Assembly: GCA_021014945.1 (NCBI GenBank)
Contig: MU266327.1
Location: forward strand, 124,001 to 188,000
DNA: 64,000 bases
Direction: 5' to 3'
Origin: Leucogyrophana mollusca
Lineage: Eukaryota; Basidiomycota; Agaricomycetes; Boletales
Below are positions 22,511 to 32,926 of the stretch, piece after piece (the first letter of the stretch is position 1; each line of letters starts with the position of its first letter). The notes beneath the pieces are model-generated. The model did no database searches, was not told where the DNA came from, and saw nothing but the letters and a program-made list of their open reading frames with translations. The position numbers were made by a program, and so were the translations under genes.

Positions 22511-23545
22511 ATGCCCATCAGCAAGACACTAATACTACAAGAGAAAGACCTCACCCAGTTGGGAGGGGTATACAGGCACGAGACCGCATACATTCCTATT
22601 CATCAGCATGGGTACGGCCGCATGGATGCCAATACTCCAGGGAAAGGATTCTCTGTCGACAAGGTCTCCTCTAGCTGCGTTTTCGTCCTACACTGCCCTT
22701 TTACCCGACGCACAGTTGTCGCCCACTCTCCAGTTTTTTCGGGCATACCAGCCATGTTTACGCCTATGATCGAGTGGGTCACAGACGCGATAGAGTCTCC
22801 ATCGGGCTTGCCACGTCATGTCGAGGCAGTGGTTCTGCGTGGCTGGGCATGTGGCACATCGGACGACGAACTCTACGACCATCAAGAATGGATGGCTAGA
22901 TTCTGCGACTTGTTCACCTCCCTCCAATCCATAGGCATGCTTAGTGCCAACGTCACCGACTCACCGAAGCTTCTTACCTCAGGCGCTGTCCTTGTGGACA
23001 AAATCACGGGTCGCATCACCTATGTCGAGCTCGCATCGGGTATTAGGTCTGGAATTCCCGAGAACAAAGACCCTGTAGTTTTACACAATCCGGCCGTTTC
23101 CTGCAATTGGAGTGAAAGTCAGATCATCCAGACCATTCTGGGTGCAAATCTTTCACGGAGCGGTCAACTCGGGCAACCTCCCCCAATCCTGGTCGAGTAC
23201 GATGTGGATCGATATATGCAAACCATGCAGCTCTCAGATGAAACGCGCGAGTTGATACGTTCGAAACGTCGAGGAGAGCCCCTGTCTGCCCAGAGTGCCA
23301 TCGTCCAGCACCATGGGTTAAGCTGTGGTTGGATAGGAAGCCCCTCGACTCCCGAACTTCAGGCGTTGAAGGACATGTATACGCGTTCGGTGGGCTCCCG
23401 CCCATGTGAACTATGTGCCGAAGAAGCCATACAGTCATGCAGCGCTTGTGATGGCGCTTGGTACTGCGGACATAAACACCAAAAGGATGACTGGAAAAAT
23501 CACGAAGCGTGGTGCCAGGCCCATGCACTCGCAACCTCTGCTTAA
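22511..23545 (+). CDS. MYND-type zinc finger protein, single exon
   Basis: Protein of unknown function with a C-terminal MYND zinc finger, a protein-protein interaction module. The finger spans the last 45 residues: C-E-L-C, then S-C-S-A-C, then WYCGHKHQKDDWKNHEAWC, giving the expected C-C-C-C-C-H-C ligand order. The N-terminal 290 residues include HETAYIPIHQHGYGRMD and GKGFSVDKVSSSCVF but match no domain I recognise. The gene has no intron, unusual among its neighbours. I chose MPISKTLI at 22511; ATGs in the same frame at 22454 or 22484 would add up to 19 residues. Single-exon MYND proteins are abundant and fast-evolving in Agaricomycetes (family knowledge). Its stop is about 120 bases from the stop of the convergent dioxygenase A. 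Confidence 0.82.
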   Translation: MPISKTLILQEKDLTQLGGVYRHETAYIPIHQHGYGRMDANTPGKGFSVDKVSSSCVFVLHCPFTRRTVVAHSPVFSGIPAMFTPMIEWVTDAIESPSGLPRHVEAVVLRGWACGTSDDELYDHQEWMARFCDLFTSLQSIGMLSANVTDSPKLLTSGAVLVDKITGRITYVELASGIRSGIPENKDPVVLHNPAVSCNWSESQIIQTILGANLSRSGQLGQPPPILVEYDVDRYMQTMQLSDETRELIRSKRRGEPLSAQSAIVQHHGLSCGWIGSPSTPELQALKDMYTRSVGSRPCELCAEEAIQSCSACDGAWYCGHKHQKDDWKNHEAWCQAHALATSA

Positions 23546-23664
23546 TACAACTTTCACGAGGTGTTCTAGGGAACAGGAGGCTGGTCACGTTAGTGTAGGC
23601 CCATTTTGGCCACGCTAGGGAGTGTGCGCAGAAAACAGGTCATGGATCCACCGCCGTATCAAAT

Positions 23665-25312
23665 TCACATACTCGTGTCTAGGTCGCTTGGAAGCACTAG
23701 CATGGCGTAAGACATATAGATGCTGTCTTCCCTCCAAGCTTCCGCCTCGTTGCCAACATAGTTCACCGTCTCTCGCTCGTCCGATGACCATGTCACAACG
23801 GAACGATCAAAGTCAGCACTGTAGAAACGTATTGGTTTCAGTTTGCGAATCCAGCTTCGAGGCACTTCTTCGCCCCTATCCAAGAGATAGTCGATGTCGG
23901 CATCCGTGAAAGGATAGACTCGCGCGTCGTATACGTCGGGGCCTTGTTCGTCTGCACAGGCTTGACTGTCGTTGCCCCATGCTGCGTAGTAACGTGTGAC
24001 GACTGGCAAGAGATGCACTTGGATGTCCGTTCTCGCTCGTGTGCTCTCAAGTAGCAACGCATCGAAACCCGAAAGCTCAGTGGTTCCCAAGCAATACTTG
24101 CGTTCTAGAAATATACCGACTGGCGCTTTCAACTTCGAGATAGCTTCGGTCACAGACGCGTGGGCGTGAGCGTATCTCTCGATCACTTGTGTGTTGGGCG
24201 GCTCGGTGCGGAACATCTTGAATGCAATCACAGCACGGTATTCATCGCAGAGTAGTTCCTCTACGGAGTGAGGGACGTCTGGATAGAAAGCACACCAGGA
24301 ACCCGGGTCGGCTCTAACTCTCATACCATCCACCAAGAGGTTTCCTGTCCACGCCGTGTCCCCCAAACCGAGGAGGAACGTACCCACAAGGTCTCTCTGC
24401 GGGGTATCACGATGGGTTTTGAAGTGACCGGAGGGACCGTAGATGTGAATTTTGTACGGCTCAGCACGCACGGAGGTGTTTGGGAAGAAGTGCTGGTCCC
24501 ATAAGTCCTGCACTTGCTGCAGCAGTTCTGGGTCGACGGAAAACTCCGAGGAGTTTATCTCGCGGGCTCGGCGGACGTCTTCATTCACCAGGGTCTCCTG
24601 AGCTCTGATGTCTCCATAGCCGGAAATGGCGCCATTTTCGTACCATCTCTTCAACACTTTGTTGAGAACGTCGTCGTCTTTATCTTCGTTAGGATTTATG
24701 TCCTGGTCGAACTCGCAACCAGGGCGCGTGATATGGAGCTTGAACGGCGTGGCGAAGTGGCCTGAAGCAGAAACGTGGACGTCGTTCTCGATGATGCCAG
24801 CTAGTTGATCGATCGCTTGCTAGAGACGGCACCTGTGAGCATAAGAGAGCCCAAAATTGAATAGTCAAGAACACAGTACCTCATTAGCCTCGTCACGCTC
24901 TATTGTTTCGTCGTCGTCGTCTTCTTCCTCAATCTCTTCTTCACAGATATCATATAAATCCTTTGTTTTTTTTCTGCCCCTACGAACGACACTTGGACAC
25001 GACCCCAGCTTATCAAGCCTGTATGATAAAGTAGTTGCCTTGTTGATGTCAAGTGCTGTGCGCAGCCCAGTGAGAGGATTTTGAAGGTTGATATTCTGAG
25101 ATAGAATGTTGACTGAAAGATACGGGAATACCAGAGACGAAATAGGTTACCTTTGCGCTATCATGGGCCTTTTCTGTTTCATCATTGCGAGCTTTCTTCG
25201 CAAGCTGCGTAACAGACGCGGGTCGGGTGACAGCCAGCGCCTGGTCTTCCAGGGTTGAAGAAGAATCATTCCGAGGACGCTTGGAAGAGGAGATGTCCTG
25301 ACTCGAAGACAT
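23665..25312 (-). CDS. 2OG-Fe(II) dioxygenase, prolyl-4-hydroxylase-like (paralogue A)
   Basis: Predicted 2-oxoglutarate- and iron-dependent dioxygenase. The double-stranded beta-helix core reads EPYKIHIYGPSGHFKTHRDT (first Fe ligands H and D in HRD), then LVGTFLLGLGDT and CAFYPDVPHSVEEL (second histidine), with YRAVIAFKMF supplying the likely 2OG-binding basic residue. The long C-terminal half ends NYVGNEAEAWREDSIYMSYA and has no domain I can name. Exon 1 starts MSSSQDISSSKRPRNDSSST and looks like a nuclear localisation signal (KRPR, KKAR). Exon 2 carries a run of acidic residues (EEEIEEEDDDDE). Exon 3, from about 24820, holds the catalytic domain. Substrate unknown; prolyl hydroxylation is only one option. 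A close paralogue lies at 30267-31924 with the same three-exon layout. Confidence 0.85.
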
Positions 25313-25421
25313 TTTGCTGTGAGATAATGAGCAGGCAGAAAAAGCGAGTCGTTAATAGGGGTTAGGCAAAAGTGGATGGTGAAAAAAATGAGACGGTGGG
25401 GCCAGCTTCGAGACTCAGGGG

Positions 25422-25428
25422 TTTTATA
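25422..25428 (-). promoter_or_regulatory. TATA box of dioxygenase A
   Basis: TATAAAA on the minus strand, about 110 bases upstream of the start codon at 25312. The paralogue also has a TATA motif upstream. Confidence 0.45.
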
Positions 25429-26074
25429 CGCCGCAGGGGAGCGCCACGAGGCTACTTTTGCGATGTTCGAGCACCCACGCTCATTTTTTGCTAGCCTAGG
25501 TACCAGGTGAGAAGTTCTGAGGGCCCTGGTGGATTTTACATACAGACGAGCTGGAGTCACCAGGAATCACCGCATGAAAGACGCTAAGGATTAGCGCTAA
25601 GAAATGACAACTGTCATTTGAATCTCCTCCGACGATTGACAGTGTTTTTGGAGTTTCCTTCCGCTGCTTAAGCGTTAATGCATAATGGTGAGAGTGGGCC
25701 TGAATGGGCTCGCATTGCAACAGAATCTGATAGAACACAATTAAACAATGGCTCCTGACATGTGTTGATAATTACCCACTTCATCTAAATGACAACCTGA
25801 GATTCCCAATAAGCGGGGGAAAGACCCTGGGAATGGCTAATGACGGGACCGCGGGTCACCCACGTCGTTGCTGAAGTCCTCAGCACTTTCTCTTCGTGTC
25901 TGCTACCCATCAACGCGCTAGAAAACCAAAAGAAAAAAGTCGAGGACTCGGAGAAGACATGAACATACTTGCCAAATTTGGATGCTCGGCCGCACGATTG
26001 TTTATCGGCTCCTGTTTGGTGTCCTGTGACTGCTTCAAACTGCCATAATTCTTTTCTTCCTTCGCTGCACCACC
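25429..26074. other. Divergent promoter, dioxygenase A / VTC1
   Basis: No gene seen between the dioxygenase A promoter and the VTC1 start. Open frames at 25496-25738 and 25785-26180 on the minus strand have no family resemblance; the latter overlaps VTC1 exon 1. Confidence 0.45.
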
Positions 26075-26668
26075 ATGTCCACCCAGCCGCTCCTCCAGCG
26101 TACAGCTTCAAAGCGCATAGCTCTTCCCGTGCGCGTAGAGCCCAAAGTATCTTTCGCCAACGAACGTACATTTCTTTCATGGCTCCATTTCACTGTCGTT
26201 CTCGGCGGGCTCGCCGTCGGGCTGCTCAACTTTGGTGATAAGGTGCGTCTGGAGGTGCACTTGCGTACACGGTCGATATAACCATTCGCCGTGATGTAAC
26301 GCAGGTGGGGAGGATCAGTGCTGCTATGTTCTCTGTTGTTGGTGAGTCGCTGCAAAAGCGTTTTGGCATGGGACAGAAGGTCTGAAAGGTTCGGCAGCTA
26401 TGGCTGTCATGATATATGCGCTGTACACATACCATTGGCGCGCGGCATCGATCCAGCGTGGAGGCCGCGGTCCTTACGACGACAGGCTAGGTCCCGTGAG
26501 CCCTCAGCGTTTATTTGATCCACTTGACCCCTCTTTAACTGCACACTCAGACGCTTCTCTGCACAGCGTTGCTCAGTACGTCTTGCGAACTTATCCTCCG
26601 CCGTCACTCACACTTTTGCACTAGTTGCCATCGTCGTCAATTTCATTCTACGGTTCACTCAAACATAG
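26075..26668 (+). CDS. VTC1: Vacuolar transporter chaperone subunit Vtc1 (DUF202)
   Basis: Small membrane subunit of the VTC polyphosphate polymerase of vacuoles/acidocalcisomes. Exon 1 (26075-26242) reads [18 protein letters not shown], then [21 protein letters not shown] and the first membrane span to LLNFGDK. A short exon gives [12 protein letters not shown]. The third gives [16 protein letters not shown] and [12 protein letters not shown]. Two short exons complete [20 protein letters not shown] before the stop at 26666-26668. Three transmembrane helices are expected and visible. The cytosolic basic and acidic residues of the family ([20 protein letters not shown]) are intact. No SPX domain is present, as expected for Vtc1 as opposed to Vtc2-4. 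The four introns were placed by frame and splice sites. Confidence 0.93.
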
Positions 26669-26884
26669 TCATCTGCGGTCTTGCCACCCATCTAGGCAGG
26701 GTTCACGGCATACGATGCTTTTTGTATCATACCTCGCTTTCTGTCCACCGTTAGTTAGTGTAACGTAACCCGGTAATGTCCTCATGCGTTCTCTTCACTT
26801 TGTATACAGTATGATAGCAAAAACTGGATAGCATAGGGGATATGACAGACTCATTTCGGGCATATCTAACTTCGTTTCTGTCTC

Positions 26885-28783
26885 TTAGTCCCAGCACGTG
26901 TGGACATGGATGCGGAGGTATCGATGGATGACACAGATATTGAGCGCCGGGACTGACAACAACATGAGATATGACCAACCTTTTTTGAAAAAAACAACGT
27001 CACGAACCTGTTTTCTGCCTCTTGCGCTTTTCGTACTAGCTACACTCTGCGCTCTTCCTTCCTCCTCCTTCCCTTCGTCGATCTCCATCGGTGTCCCTCT
27101 CCCTTTGTCCGCCTCTTTATCTGCATCATCTTCCCCGCCTCCCTCCAAGCCCTCGCTCCCCCTCATGCCTAACCTCACTCTCAGGACCCTTATCTCCTGT
27201 TCCACCCGATCCACGACCTTCTTCGTCTCTACTAACGCTGTCGCGGCGTCCAATAGCGACTCTATCTGCATACAGTTCTCCCGTGTCGGCATTACCAGTC
27301 GCGCATGCTGTACTCCCAGTTCTGTGAGGGCTTGCGTGACCTTCGGTGCGATAGCCGTCTTCGGCAGAGGTATTTTAAAGGACCGGAGATGTGCGGGGAC
27401 ATGAGTAGTTTTCTGGACTGGCGTAGATGACGCCGGAGGATCAGTGCGAACAATGCAATGTATGGCGTCTGCACATGATGCATAAGCTTCGAAAACCAAG
27501 TGGGTGAGGGGGGTAATTTACCTTGCGCGACCGACTTCGCCGATTGAGGGCGCCGTGGCACAGGTGGTCCCAAAGATATAACACTCGGGGTCATAGGCGA
27601 TTCATCTCCAATTCCAACGCCTCCTTTGACCCCCTTCTTCTTCTTAAATCCACTTGTACCAGTCTCTCCCACCAACCCAACTGGGCCATCTTCCTCCCCG
27701 ATGACATCCGGCAGCCCAGAGTCAACGCCAAGTAGTGTACGCAGCAGTTCGTCACGGTCCTTCCTAAACCGGCGCTCGTTCTGTTCGAGGCGCTTGAGCT
27801 CAATGAAGAGGGCTTCTTCTTCAGCAATCTCCGCTGCGGTGCGTGTCTCTAGTGACGCGATGTAGCCTTTCCGCGTTACCTCCCGCTCCTTGTCGAACTG
27901 ATAGCTCGAAATGAACTGTATTTTGCTAGATTCGTCGCCTGCCCATGGTCTGTTCCTGATGAGTTTGCGGCATACGCTGTAGTAACGGTCTTTCAAATCC
28001 TGGCGTTTGCATTCTTTGGGTAACGAAGCAAGTATGACGAGTGAGAAGCATAACGCACCTCGAGTGTCCGCGCTGGTCCCTCTGGATATTCGTAGCGATC
28101 GTACACAACGTACCACCGGGAATCATACTCGTTGACGATATTAAATAGGTAATCCGTCTCCTCTTTCGTCCATTCCTTGTCTTGATACGAGAGCATTAGC
28201 TGTGGCAAGGCGAATACCACAAGAGCCAGGGTTCACCTTCGAGGAACCGAGTGTATTCGTCCTGAGAGTAGGTGAATGGCGCGGATTGAACGTTGTACTT
28301 GACAAAGGGATATTCTAGTCACAAACAACGTCAGATAATTGACCAACTGATTGTACTATATGACGAAATAACAAACCAGCCTCAGGATCACTTGTTACTT
28401 TCATCCAGTGACTAAGCTGTAGTGAATCACCCCTCGCATCGTTCTTGAACGGTCTCCACTCCCTATAGAATGCCAGTCAGCTACTAAAGATATTGCAAGG
28501 TCATATCTACTAACCACTTAACCTTGCCGCTGCCACCGAGGTTAGGCTTCTGCTTTAGCCGAGGCTTTGCGAGGTGGGCGGCGAGAGAAGGCGCAGAGGG
28601 GCCTATGAGCGCGTACAGCTCACGAGAAATGCCTTCGGGCTTCTTGGTGGACTGGTTCGCGGGTTTACCGGCGGGCTGAATTTGGGGTCTCCGAAGCGCA
28701 GGCTGCGAGGGTTGAGAGGGGCCCGGCGTTGATGGAACAGGAAGTGAAAGGGCACTGCGGATATCTGAGGCTGAAATCGCCAT
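26885..28783 (-). CDS. SWC4: SWR1/NuA4 subunit Swc4 (DMAP1 homologue)
   Basis: Chromatin protein shared by the SWR1 H2A.Z-exchange complex and the NuA4 histone acetyltransferase. Start MAISASDIRSALSLPVP at 28783. The SANT/Myb-like domain has WTKEETDYLFNIVNEYDSRW near 28130-28180, then RYEYPEGPARTLE. This is followed by KDRYYSVCRKLIRNRPW and the family-specific DKEREVTRKGYIASLETRT near 27830-27900. A long helical region follows (EEEALFIELKRLEQNERRF), then a C-terminal part with LTELGVQHARLVMPTREN and an acidic tail (EIDEGKEEEGRAQS). The last exon may instead end earlier through a further intron, so the stop at 26885 is less secure. Several short introns. Divergent from the small XPA-C-motif gene, with only about 170 bases between start codons. 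Confidence 0.9.
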
Positions 28784-28956
28784 CGTAAGAAATGGTTAGC
28801 CAAAACTTGGATGTCACTGAGGAGGTTAAGGTCAAGGCTAGAATTTCCCAAAACGGTAATTCTTGCGAAAGGGAAACAGTCACGGTGGCGGTGCCTGTTA
28901 ATCTAATCGCAGTATTGACCAGGCTGGTCTGTTGCATTTGAACCATCACTTGCACA

Positions 28957-29685
28957 ATGCCCCGAATTTCTTCAACCTCTACGAAACAAACTGTCGGTGG
29001 CCCCTATTCTAGTTCACCCCCACGGCGGCTCGCGACTCCAAGTGGTCGATGGATTGTGAGTAAAGCAAAGCGTTACCCGCATTCTACATCTGTATTCAGT
29101 AGCTGTAACATTTTCTGCTGTCTACTCCAGCTCAAAACCCAGGCCATGCAGAGATACAAATTAGCGGCATCAGATTTGGAATCAATATTTCCCGTCGAAT
29201 ACTTCCATAATCCAAGAGGTGGAGGAAGTATGGTAGTGAAGTACAACGAAATTGACGTCATGGCCCTCGACGCCCGGCTGAATCCTCCCCATTCGACCGA
29301 CGTGTCAGCTTCTGTATCACTACCTTTGGAGCTTGCCACTCCCAGAGGGCAGAGCATACTTCGGACGCAGGCCATCAAGCAATTCGGGGTGATTCTTTCA
29401 TCTTCTCCCAGTGCCCGTCATTTCTTATGTTTCACTGCTAGCTCAAAGCGGTACAATTGGACCGAATCAAGCCCATATCAATCCAAGAGAATCCGCATAG
29501 AGCTGGTGGGCCACCTATGAGGTACTACAATCTATGCGACGTCAAGGTCAGATCTCATTTACGGCGAGCATTAGAAAATGAGCGGAAGCTAACCGTGTTT
29601 CTTGCAGGCCTTGGTTGATAAAATCCGAGAAGCAGCAGACGCGCCTTCAACTCTGAGTCGGGAAGAGCCATGTTCTAGCGGCTGA
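28957..29685 (+). CDS. Small protein with two XPA C-terminal-like motifs
   Basis: A predicted 179-residue protein built from exons 28957-29055, 29131-29388, 29442-29546 and 29608-29685; lengths sum to 180 codons without a stop. It contains two related blocks. The first begins TQAMQRYKLAASDLESIFPV, then NPRGGGSMVVKYNEIDVMAL; the second begins TQAIKQFGLKAVQLDRI, then ENPHRAGGPPMRYYNLCDV. The pattern T-x-A, Y/F, L, L-x-x-I, P, N-P-H, followed by an aromatic-rich strand, resembles the C-terminal DNA-binding domain of the repair protein XPA, but the XPA zinc finger is absent. A nucleic-acid role is therefore only inferred. The N-terminus is basic and Ser/Pro-rich. I do not know a named family for it. 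Divergent from SWC4. Confidence 0.72.
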
Positions 29686-30266
29686 TTCACGTGGGTAAAA
29701 CGTTCTAGACACCGAGAGCATTGATATTTACCCTCTGCCGATGGATAATTGTCAAGATGTACATCCTGTGTCTAAGTCTTACGCTCCCCCCACACCTAAC
29801 CCGGATGCGTTATCCAATGTTCCGAACCTGCCGAATTTATTGCGGGTCCGCTGTTCCAGTCCCCTATCTACCTATTGCTTGACATTTTCAATTCCATGGT
29901 ATCAGTCACCTTCACGTAGTGTACTTTAGTGATCCTTATATTCCATCATCGTAACTCACACACACTGCAGCTATGAGCCCCTATTGTGTCCTTGCCGCGC
30001 GCCCTGTCCCCGACATAAGTAATTGCTTTGTCTGATTTCGGTATGATTTGCATTTTGTGTTGTAATCTCGCGACAGGCGTGATACTCCCCGGCATTGAGC
30101 GATGAGAACGTGTATTGTGAATAGCATGCTATCATTTGGCTAACCGAGTGTGTTGACGCAGTGTTGACGTCCCCAACCACCTTTGTTCTCGGCACCAGCC
30201 TTCCCAGATGTCTGACTCTTATGCTTGCCGAGTGTACCGAGAAACTTCGAGTAGGCCGTGCCTCGT
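29686..30266. other. Convergent 3' flank region
   Basis: About 580 bases between two convergent stop codons. A 62-codon frame at 29741-29929 has no recognisable content. Nothing else seen. Confidence 0.45.
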
Positions 30267-31924
30267 CTATTCATCAATGTTTAAATCAGCGGGTAGGATC
30301 AGCATGGCGTAAGACAAGTATATACTATCCTCCCTCCATGCCTCCGCCTCATTTCCCACATAATTTACGGTCTCAATCTCCTCACTCTCTAAGGTGATGG
30401 CGCACTTGTCGAAGTCCGTGCTGTAAAACCTCAACTCTCCGACGCGTTGAATCCAGGTGCGAGACACCCTGTCTCCACGGCCAAGCAGATAATCAACATC
30501 GGCATCTGTAAAGGGAAACACCTCCGCGTCGAACTTGTTGGTAAATGGATCCTCCGCAGTGACGTCGCACCATTCTGCGGTGTAACGCGTGATAACGGGG
30601 AGCAGGTGTACCCTGACATCCGGCCGTGCACGAGCGCTCGCGATCAATAACGCGTCCATCCCAGACAATTCGGTAGTACCCATGCAATACTTCCTTTCCA
30701 ATAGAAGACCAAAGGGGGTCTCCATCGTTGAGATGATGTCGCATACCGCTGCGTGCACCTGTGAATACGTCTGCGTCATCTGGTTCAACGGCGCGCTTGT
30801 GCGAAATATCTTGAAGGCGATAGTGGCACGGTAGGCATCGGCGCCCTGGAGCCTCTGGACGGAATGGGGGACGTCTGGGTAAAACGCGCACCAATTGCCC
30901 GGGCTTGCTCTATGCTTTTTGCCGTCTACCACGAGTTTACCATCCCACGACAGCGTGGTATCTCCCAGGCCGAGGAGAAAAGTGCCGACGAGGTCTTTCT
31001 TGGGGGTATCACGATGTGGTGCGAAATGCCCCCCGGGACCATATATGTGGATTTTGTACGGTTCGGCGCGGATGGAGTGATCGGGGAAAAAGTGAACGTT
31101 CCACAGATTTTCCACAAGATGCAGCAGGGCGGGCTCGACGGAGAACTCGGATGCAGTGAGCTCCCGGGCTTGGCGAACGTTCTCGTCCATCACAGTATCG
31201 TGCAGTCTCATATCTCCGAATCCGGAGACTGCGGCATGCTCGTACCAGTTTTTCAGGAGCTCTTGGAGAGACTGAGAAGCTTTCTCTTGCGTCGGTTGGA
31301 TAGCGTCGTCATACTCACAACCGTTACGCGTTATGTGAAGCTTGAATGGAGTGCTGATCGAACCCGAAGCTATGACATGTGCGTGTTGTTTGACTATCTC
31401 GGCAAGTTGGAATACCTTCTCCTAATAAAGACAGCTGATTGTGATCTGCGGACAACTTAGGTGAACCAATGATACATACCTCATTGAGATCAGGGATTTT
31501 CTCGCGAGACTCGGTACTGTTGCTAGAGATAGAGCTTCCCTCAATCGAATCCTCGGAATCCTCATCATCGTCTCTCAGCTCAAACCTCGACGCAGTGTAT
31601 TCTCTCCCGTCGCGACTTCTGGTAGGGCATGTGCCTATCTTTTCAAGTAGATACGAGTTGGCGATTGCCTCGTTGATGTCACGCGCAGTGCGCTGACCCT
31701 CGGGATGGTCGAGTATGACTCCCTGGATACGAACAAGAGTCATCGAAGAGTGTATACAAAACCATGGTAATTTTTACCATGGGTATATCCATTGCATCGA
31801 TCCGACCTCTCTTCGACGGTTGTCGTGTTGGGGATTTACCCCCTGTCTGCGCGATGGCAGACGAAGCTGAATCATTTCGCGCGCGCTTGCTGGCAGGTTG
31901 CTCTGAATTCGTGGCTGGAGTCAT
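30267..31924 (-). CDS. 2OG-Fe(II) dioxygenase, prolyl-4-hydroxylase-like (paralogue B)
   Basis: Paralogue of the dioxygenase at 23665-25312. The core reads EPYKIHIYGPGGHFAPHRDT, LVGTFLLGLGDT and CAFYPDVPHSVQRL, so the two histidines and the aspartate for iron are kept, with YRATIAFKIF after them. The end reads NYVGNEAEAWREDSIYLSYA, nearly the same as in A. Exon 1 starts MTPATNSEQPASKRARNDSA at 31924 and again carries basic clusters (KRAR, SKRGR). Exon 2 is acidic (RDDDEDSEDS). Exon 3, with TPFKLHITRNGCEYDDA, leads into the catalytic part. Intron positions match A. The 5' splice site of intron 1 sits inside a perfect short hairpin. The unnamed C-terminal half is as well kept as the catalytic core, so it likely matters. 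Substrate unknown. Confidence 0.85.
31762..31782. repeat. Hairpin over the first 5' splice site of dioxygenase B
   Basis: Arms CCATGGTAA (31762-31770) and TTACCATGG (31774-31782) with a 3-base loop. On the coding strand exon 1 ends ...CCCATG and the intron begins GTAAAAATTACC, so the donor lies in the stem. Confidence 0.8.
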
Positions 31925-31961
31925 GATAGTGGTATGAGCAGATAGATAGGCACAAAATCTG

Positions 31962-31968
31962 CTTTATA
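31962..31968 (-). promoter_or_regulatory. TATA box of dioxygenase B
   Basis: TATAAAG on the minus strand about 38-44 bases upstream of the start codon. Spacing implies a very short 5' UTR. Confidence 0.4.
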
Positions 31969-32926
31969 CAAGGGGGGAAACGCGTGTTCCATCGTATTCG
32001 CGACAAGGCGTTCTTCCGATCCAGCGCCATCCACGATTTTCACGCGTCAATATGAGTTCTGACTCGGACTGACTGTCTCAAGACCCTGATAGACCCTTCT
32101 GAGAAGACGCGTCGTGGCGAACACAATCTGGATCTGAGCCTGCGTTGGTCATTATTATGTACACGTCACTCACCGGAGGATTGGTTGCAGCCTCACCTCG
32201 AAATTACCATATAAGCTCACGGCGACTTCGAGTTCAAGAGGGTGCCTTCGACGATCCTGAGAGCAGCCCTGGCGGACTTCAAGTTCTTCAAAGTTTAAAG
32301 GCGTGCTGTGGTTGGTGGAAATTGGTGGAGCGGAAGTTTCCTTCAACTAGAGGCGCTGAGCAACGGTACTTGATGGTACTCTGCGCTCCGGCGGTCTGGC
32401 CGTCCGCCTTCTCGTGACTCGAGTCTTCGAGGGCTTCTGACTGGCAGAATTTCGGGGTCGACTCGGACCGTGATGAGGACCTTAGAAGGCCGAAACCCGC
32501 CTAAGGCTAATGTTAACGATGTTATCCAAGCCCAAGAGGGGGGCAAGACCTGAAATTCTTAACAGGTGCTTTCCAAATTGATTTGAAGTCAGGGAGACGC
32601 ACCCACCACAAGGGCATTAGTGGCACTGACTTCCTTGATAAGTTGCTTCCTGACATCTTGAACTTCATGCAGGCGCTAAAGGAGACAATTGAACAACATT
32701 AGATTCCAACTTTGGATTCGGATTTATTTACAGATCAGTCTTTAGTCACTCACGTACTCCAGATACGGGAATTTGCAGTCGAAGGCCAAGAACTAGACGC
32801 GTACGGCGCCTGAATTTTCAGGTGCAAGTTCTTCAATGGTAACCAGTGCACTGGTCACTGCACCTTACCATGGCCAGTTAAACGCTTAGGCCGATTTCGG
32901 CCTGTTTCGATTATTAACTTGTCATA
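31969..32926. other. Gene-poor region, upstream part
   Basis: No supportable gene. A 90-codon frame at 32145-32417 has no family resemblance. The region leads into the P450 relic, and earlier P450 exons may be buried here beyond recognition. Confidence 0.4.

Noticed and set aside
29741..29929. Short proline-rich frame after the XPA-motif gene
   Set aside because: No start context, no homology that I recognise, lies in expected 3' UTR between convergent genes.
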